A stretch of DNA of 64,000 nt from Ifrita kowaldi (lineage: Eukaryota > Chordata > Aves > Passeriformes > Cinclosomatidae). Shown here piece after piece: positions 59,961 to 64,000 of the stretch. The stretch covers positions 372,001 to 436,000 of the forward strand of contig VZRS01010803.1 of assembly GCA_013398055.1 (NCBI GenBank), in the 5' to 3' direction. Positions within the stretch are counted from its first letter, which is position 1, and every line of letters begins with the position of its first letter. The notes beneath the pieces were generated by a model. The model did not search any database, was not told where the DNA came from, and saw nothing but the letters and a program-made list of their open reading frames with translations. The position numbers were made by a program, and so were the translations under genes.

Positions 59961-62459
59961 GGCTGTCCTGCTGGCATGATGAGTCCCACACATGTCATAA
60001 AAGAGATGCTGATCACAGCAAACAGGAACCTCTCAGTAATAAAATGCCCCCATGAGCTCACAGTCTTCTGTAGACATCAGCCCAGAGAGGTCAGTGTAGC
60101 TAAATTTTAATCACTCCCACTTTTAGGAATGGGGTGTTGAGTCCCAGCTCTGGCATTTCCAGGTGAACATCAAGGGGCACAATCAAAGTCTGCTTCAGTC
60201 TGCAAAGAATGACGCCTCACCCTTCACAAATATGGAACTGATGAGCTTCCAGCTCAGCTTCATATAGTTAAAATTCCTACTCTGCCAGGCTGCAGAAGCA
60301 CCTGAAAGACAGTGTTAGTGAGGACAAAGAACAGCTTCAGTGCACCGTGAAAAAGATTGTTCTCACACTTCTATATCTTCCTGCTTCCTCTACAGCTCAG
60401 CCATTATTCTCTTAAAAATCCCAGGCCAACTTATACCAACCCACCTCTCTCCAACACAAGTTTTCCTAAGTACCTTCATCAGATTCTGTCAAGTATTTCA
60501 TTTAAAATCTGCTTCCCAGAAAGGAGCAGCAGCAAAGCTCTGCTACCAGTCTCTTAGATATCTTACAGAGTTGTGTTGGAGGAAGATGAAAAAAAATATC
60601 CAGCACAGGACACATGATGAGAATTTTTTATATTCTATTTATACATAATCACCTTTGCATGTTGAGATAAGGTGAAGCCCTTGCTCCCAGCTTTCTGAAA
60701 AAGCCCATTAATCATCACAGACCTTCAAGAGTGCTTATTGCATTTTGGGCTGGTATATCAAAGAGCTCTTGAAGTGGTCTGAATCACCCAGAATTTACAC
60801 TTCATCATGTCATGTCCAGCTTCATCAGAGATGAACTTTCTTGAGGACAACATCTTCTAAAGAAATGTGGCATTTTTGCATTGACAGTTCACTGCAGAGG
60901 ATTAGCATGTCAAAACAAGAGTGGTGAATAGGTACAGGTGAAAACCAGAGAATATGCACATACAAATGTCTTCGTAGTTAAGTTTTTCTGCCCCCAACCT
61001 AACCAATATAGCTAAAGACAAATGAAGGAGATTGTACTGATTTCATCACATTCAGAAATATGGGTCAGTCTTAAGATATCAGACATAACAGAGGAATCCA
61101 GGCAGTAACTCAAATTTTAGCAGTGCTACTGGGAGCACAAGCAGATAACAGAATAGTCTATTCTGAATTTAAAATCTATGACTATTAATGAAAACAAACA
61201 TATCTGCTGTTTCATCACCTATCTTCTAAACTATATAAACAGCACATTAGGAGCTAAAAGCCAAGTCCCTTCTGGAAAGACTTTATGCACGCAGTTCACA
61301 TGGAAACAGAATGAAGGCCATCCATTCAAAAGGAGAACTTGCATTTGTTCACAAATATTAACAATGCATTTGTAAATCATAGAGGTTTTATGTATAATTT
61401 TTAATGTGTAATAGTCAGGTATTTGCTTTTGAAAAAAGTCATGAAATAATTTTAAAAGTCAGTTGGTTTTTTGGTAAATGAAATGTGAACTTCAGTGGTT
61501 TCAAAGGTGCACAAATATCTGAATATAATAATAACAACTATGTATAGTGAATAAAAGGGAGAGGTCATATTTATTGCTGAGCTGAACTGTCACCAGATAA
61601 CTGTAAACTTTCATCACAACTGTCCTAAATATGATGCCTCTTTGAAACATATCACAAGCCTGGTTCCAGATATTTCTAGTCTATTTCTAGTTTGTTTCCC
61701 TTTTAACTGTCAGTCTGCTGCAAAAGCTGAAAGAACCATCCCCTAAAGTCTTTTCCTTTTACTATCAGATACATAAAGGACAAGTAGCCTGAGGCTTAAT
61801 ATTTTTTAAGCTTTTAAATATTTTTTTCCTCAGTGTGGAATGAGCGTGTGTCATTTCTGCAGCAATTCAGAAGCAAATGGTCCCAAGTTCAAACTGCGAC
61901 TTTTTAGATTATATCTGTCAGATAAAAATTTGTTGAGATGAAATGGAATTCATTTGCCGTGGATGTCAACCCAAACTGACAGAAGTAAGGATTCATTTAC
62001 AAAAGAAAAACAAATTCTAGGGAACCAAAAATCCCAAACATGGCAATGTGTGGAGTGAAAGCTCTTTTTTTACAGCCCATACACCTGACTATTTTGTTCA
62101 GTGACAAAGTGTCACAGGGATTATCCAAAAAGCAATCAGACAGGTGGACTGTTCCTAAATGCTGGTTTCTCTTTTTAAAGTACACCATCAGTCAGCAGAG
62201 AGAGAACAGAAACACAGAGCCAAGAACAAAACAACCATTAAGGGCCAGCTAAAATACACGAGCAGTCCTTCTCAAATTCATGGCTTTAGTTCTGTGGTCA
62301 GTATTTTGAGCACCAGTCATGAATTAATAAGCAACGATGGCTCCAGCTGCCTCACAACACAGATCTTTCTGCAGCATTTAACTGAGTGAGGAGACGTGGT
62401 AGAGAACATATAATGGTTTCCAATAACTGGACATGAGCAAGGACAACTGTGTTCTTCTG
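59961..62459. other. Non-coding DNA, nothing recognised
   Basis: The longest frame (about 102 codons, 60340-60648, plus) overlaps a second frame in another phase and has no motif. No repeat family or RNA gene was seen. Confidence 0.62.
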
Positions 62460-62740
62460 TTAATTAAATGTTGGAGCACAGTGAATAATTTAACATGGAG
62501 TATTTGTTTGACAGGTCTGTTCTTTTGCTGATTGCCTTCTTGAGAACAGTTATGTCCTCCTAAAATTCATTTTGTTTCAAAGGGTGGAATTACCATGAAT
62601 AATTCAACCCATTAATTCATTATGTTACTACTGAAATATGAATTATCTTTTCTCAAGTTTATTTGTTGGGTTAAGGCAAATGGAATAAGTATGCAATGTC
62701 TTCCCATATAAAAGTTTTTATGCATTAAAATTTTAGGCAC
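62460..62740. promoter_or_regulatory. Candidate conserved non-coding element (weak)
   Basis: This repeat-free AT-rich block is dense in ATTA/TAAT words (62460-62467 'ttaattaa', 62593-62605 'accatgaataatt', 62610-62620 'cattaattcat'). It has no CpG retention, so the call rests on motif density alone. Confidence 0.2.
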
Positions 62741-63957
62741 AAATGTCTTGAGACATATCAAGCACAGGATTTTAAGTATACATCACTCTGGAACTGAAAA
62801 CTTTGAAAGAAGGAGAGCTACCAAAAATCTACAATCAGCTTGGAAAAATCAGCCATCTAGAACAAAAATTATATCTTACAGTGTATAAAATTTTGAAAAT
62901 TGCCAAGATTATTAAGCATTTTCTCATTTTTTATAGCCTGTGTACCTGCTTGTTTTACATTCCCTGCTGGATATCCAGTTTTCCCTTGCTGTTTTGATGT
63001 ACTTGTCACCATGCAGAAGCTGTGAGAGGAAAATAAATAGCATGTTTTAAAAATGGGCTTTTGTGACTGTAATACTAAAAAAAAAATCATTAGGGCAGGT
63101 CAAGTACTTCTTAATTTGCTCAGTTAACCATATTGCTGTGAGAATAGCTATTCTAATATCATGGATACTGTTGTAATCCAGGCCACTGCAAGCTAAATTA
63201 CATGGCTGAGACTCAGAAAAACATGCAGCCAAATGTTGCCAGCAGCTCACCATGGTTATCCCACCACCTAAAATTATATTGAGATACGTGCTCATGAAAT
63301 CTTAGGGCAATGTGTTATTTATGTTTCCATACTGACTAGGGTGATGCTTACTGATACACACTCATTGCACTACTAAACATTAAAAATTACATGTAAGTAC
63401 CCAGTCAGCACTTGTATTAACCTGTAAAGTTCATAAAAGACTAAGGTCATTAAATCAGATCTAGGATGATGAAGTAGGGGACCATAGTCTATTCTTCAGT
63501 GGCAAATCAGGAGAGACTACTTGAATGAGTGTGCATCCAATGGCTTCAAGAAAAAGTATAATTAGAAGTGGTAAGGTGAACATAAATATTGTATACAATC
63601 ATCTGACTGACAACAGCACGGGCTAGCAGGAAGCATCTTGTTCTAATAGACCCCTACCCCCTCTGCTTGAAAAGTAGGTTTGGGCTAATACAGAAGATTT
63701 CTGAAAACTTTGACATGGACTGCTATGACACATTTAAAGGTATTAATACAGCAGCACCTGCTTGTGCTACCAGAGTTAGAGGGAATGTCAGATTTTCCCA
63801 TCTTAAGTCCCCACTCACAGGGCTTTTATAATGACCACAGAACCAGGTTGAAGGCTCAGACCTGACAAGCAAAGATTCCTGAGAGAGACTTTCTAAAACA
63901 CAAAGGGCGTTCAGACACTGGTGAATTTTGGTTAGAGTTGCATGAATAACCACCCTT
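62741..63957. other. Non-coding DNA, nothing recognised
   Basis: Frames of 60-82 codons on both strands lack motifs. A ten-A run lies near 63077-63086. No mobile element was recognised. Confidence 0.62.
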
Positions 63958-63971
63958 TTTGCATATGCAAA
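63958..63971. promoter_or_regulatory. Perfect POU-type octamer palindrome
   Basis: TTTGCATATGCAAA is a perfect 14-bp palindrome built from two back-to-back ATGCAAA half-sites. The plus-strand half extends to a full octamer ATGCAAAT at 63965-63972. The centre TGCATATGCA matches the middle of the MORE element, on which OCT/POU proteins bind as dimers. Whether it is used here is unknown, and the window ends 29 bp later. Confidence 0.5.
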
Positions 63972-64000
63972 TTTCTATCTCAGCTGCTTTTCCCTCATGC

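Noticed and set aside
1..64000. tRNA, rRNA, CRISPR arrays, operons or a prokaryotic defence-type system
   Set aside because: No cloverleaf with A and B boxes, no regularly spaced repeats, no long or clustered frames with ribosome-binding sites. The composition and CR1 elements point to vertebrate DNA.

Overview
The window looks like a piece of a bird genome, or less likely another sauropsid, and it is non-coding as far as I can tell. The evidence is: (1) base composition is AT-rich with sparse CpG; (2) no reading frame exceeds about 120 codons, which is what chance gives in 64 kb, and no frame matches a protein family I know; (3) four stretches match the 3' end of CR1 LINEs, one of them complete to the terminal ATTCTATG-type unit, which is typical of avian DNA; (4) interspersed repeats are few and short, as in birds. 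It is either a gene desert or the inside of a very long intron. The sequence alone does not decide between these or name the neighbouring gene.

Layout. 1-14.8 kb is mostly featureless AT-rich DNA with one clear CR1 (10.2-10.4 kb) and one weak exon-like block (13.0 kb). 14.8-17.8 kb holds a CpG-retaining island with a RUNX-type site, a G-quadruplex motif at 16.5 kb and an old CR1 at 17.7 kb. 17.8-26.1 kb is plain. From 26.1 to 34 kb lies a series of blocks that read like conserved non-coding elements: retained CpGs, homeodomain cores, a GATA inverted repeat and several palindromes. Simple repeats lie between them (ATGT, TCA, homopurine plus GGCAA). A CR1 sits at 34.9 kb, a CpG-retaining island at 37.5 kb, a degraded CR1 at 37.9 kb, and a notable homeobox/SOX-type island at 40.0 kb. 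Further candidate elements lie at 43.7, 44.2, 46.6-47.6, 50.5, 58.9, 59.5-60.0 and 62.5 kb. A probable solo endogenous-retrovirus LTR is at 52.4-53.0 kb. A perfect back-to-back POU palindrome lies at the very end (63.96 kb).

How it might work. If the candidate elements are conserved, the window would be a regulatory landscape (many enhancers serving a distant developmental gene), not a set of cooperating genes. I found no protein-coding gene, structural RNA gene, CRISPR array or prokaryote-like system. Calls of conserved elements rest on composition and motif content only; a vertebrate multi-species alignment would settle each of them. No previously undescribed multi-gene system can be supported here.
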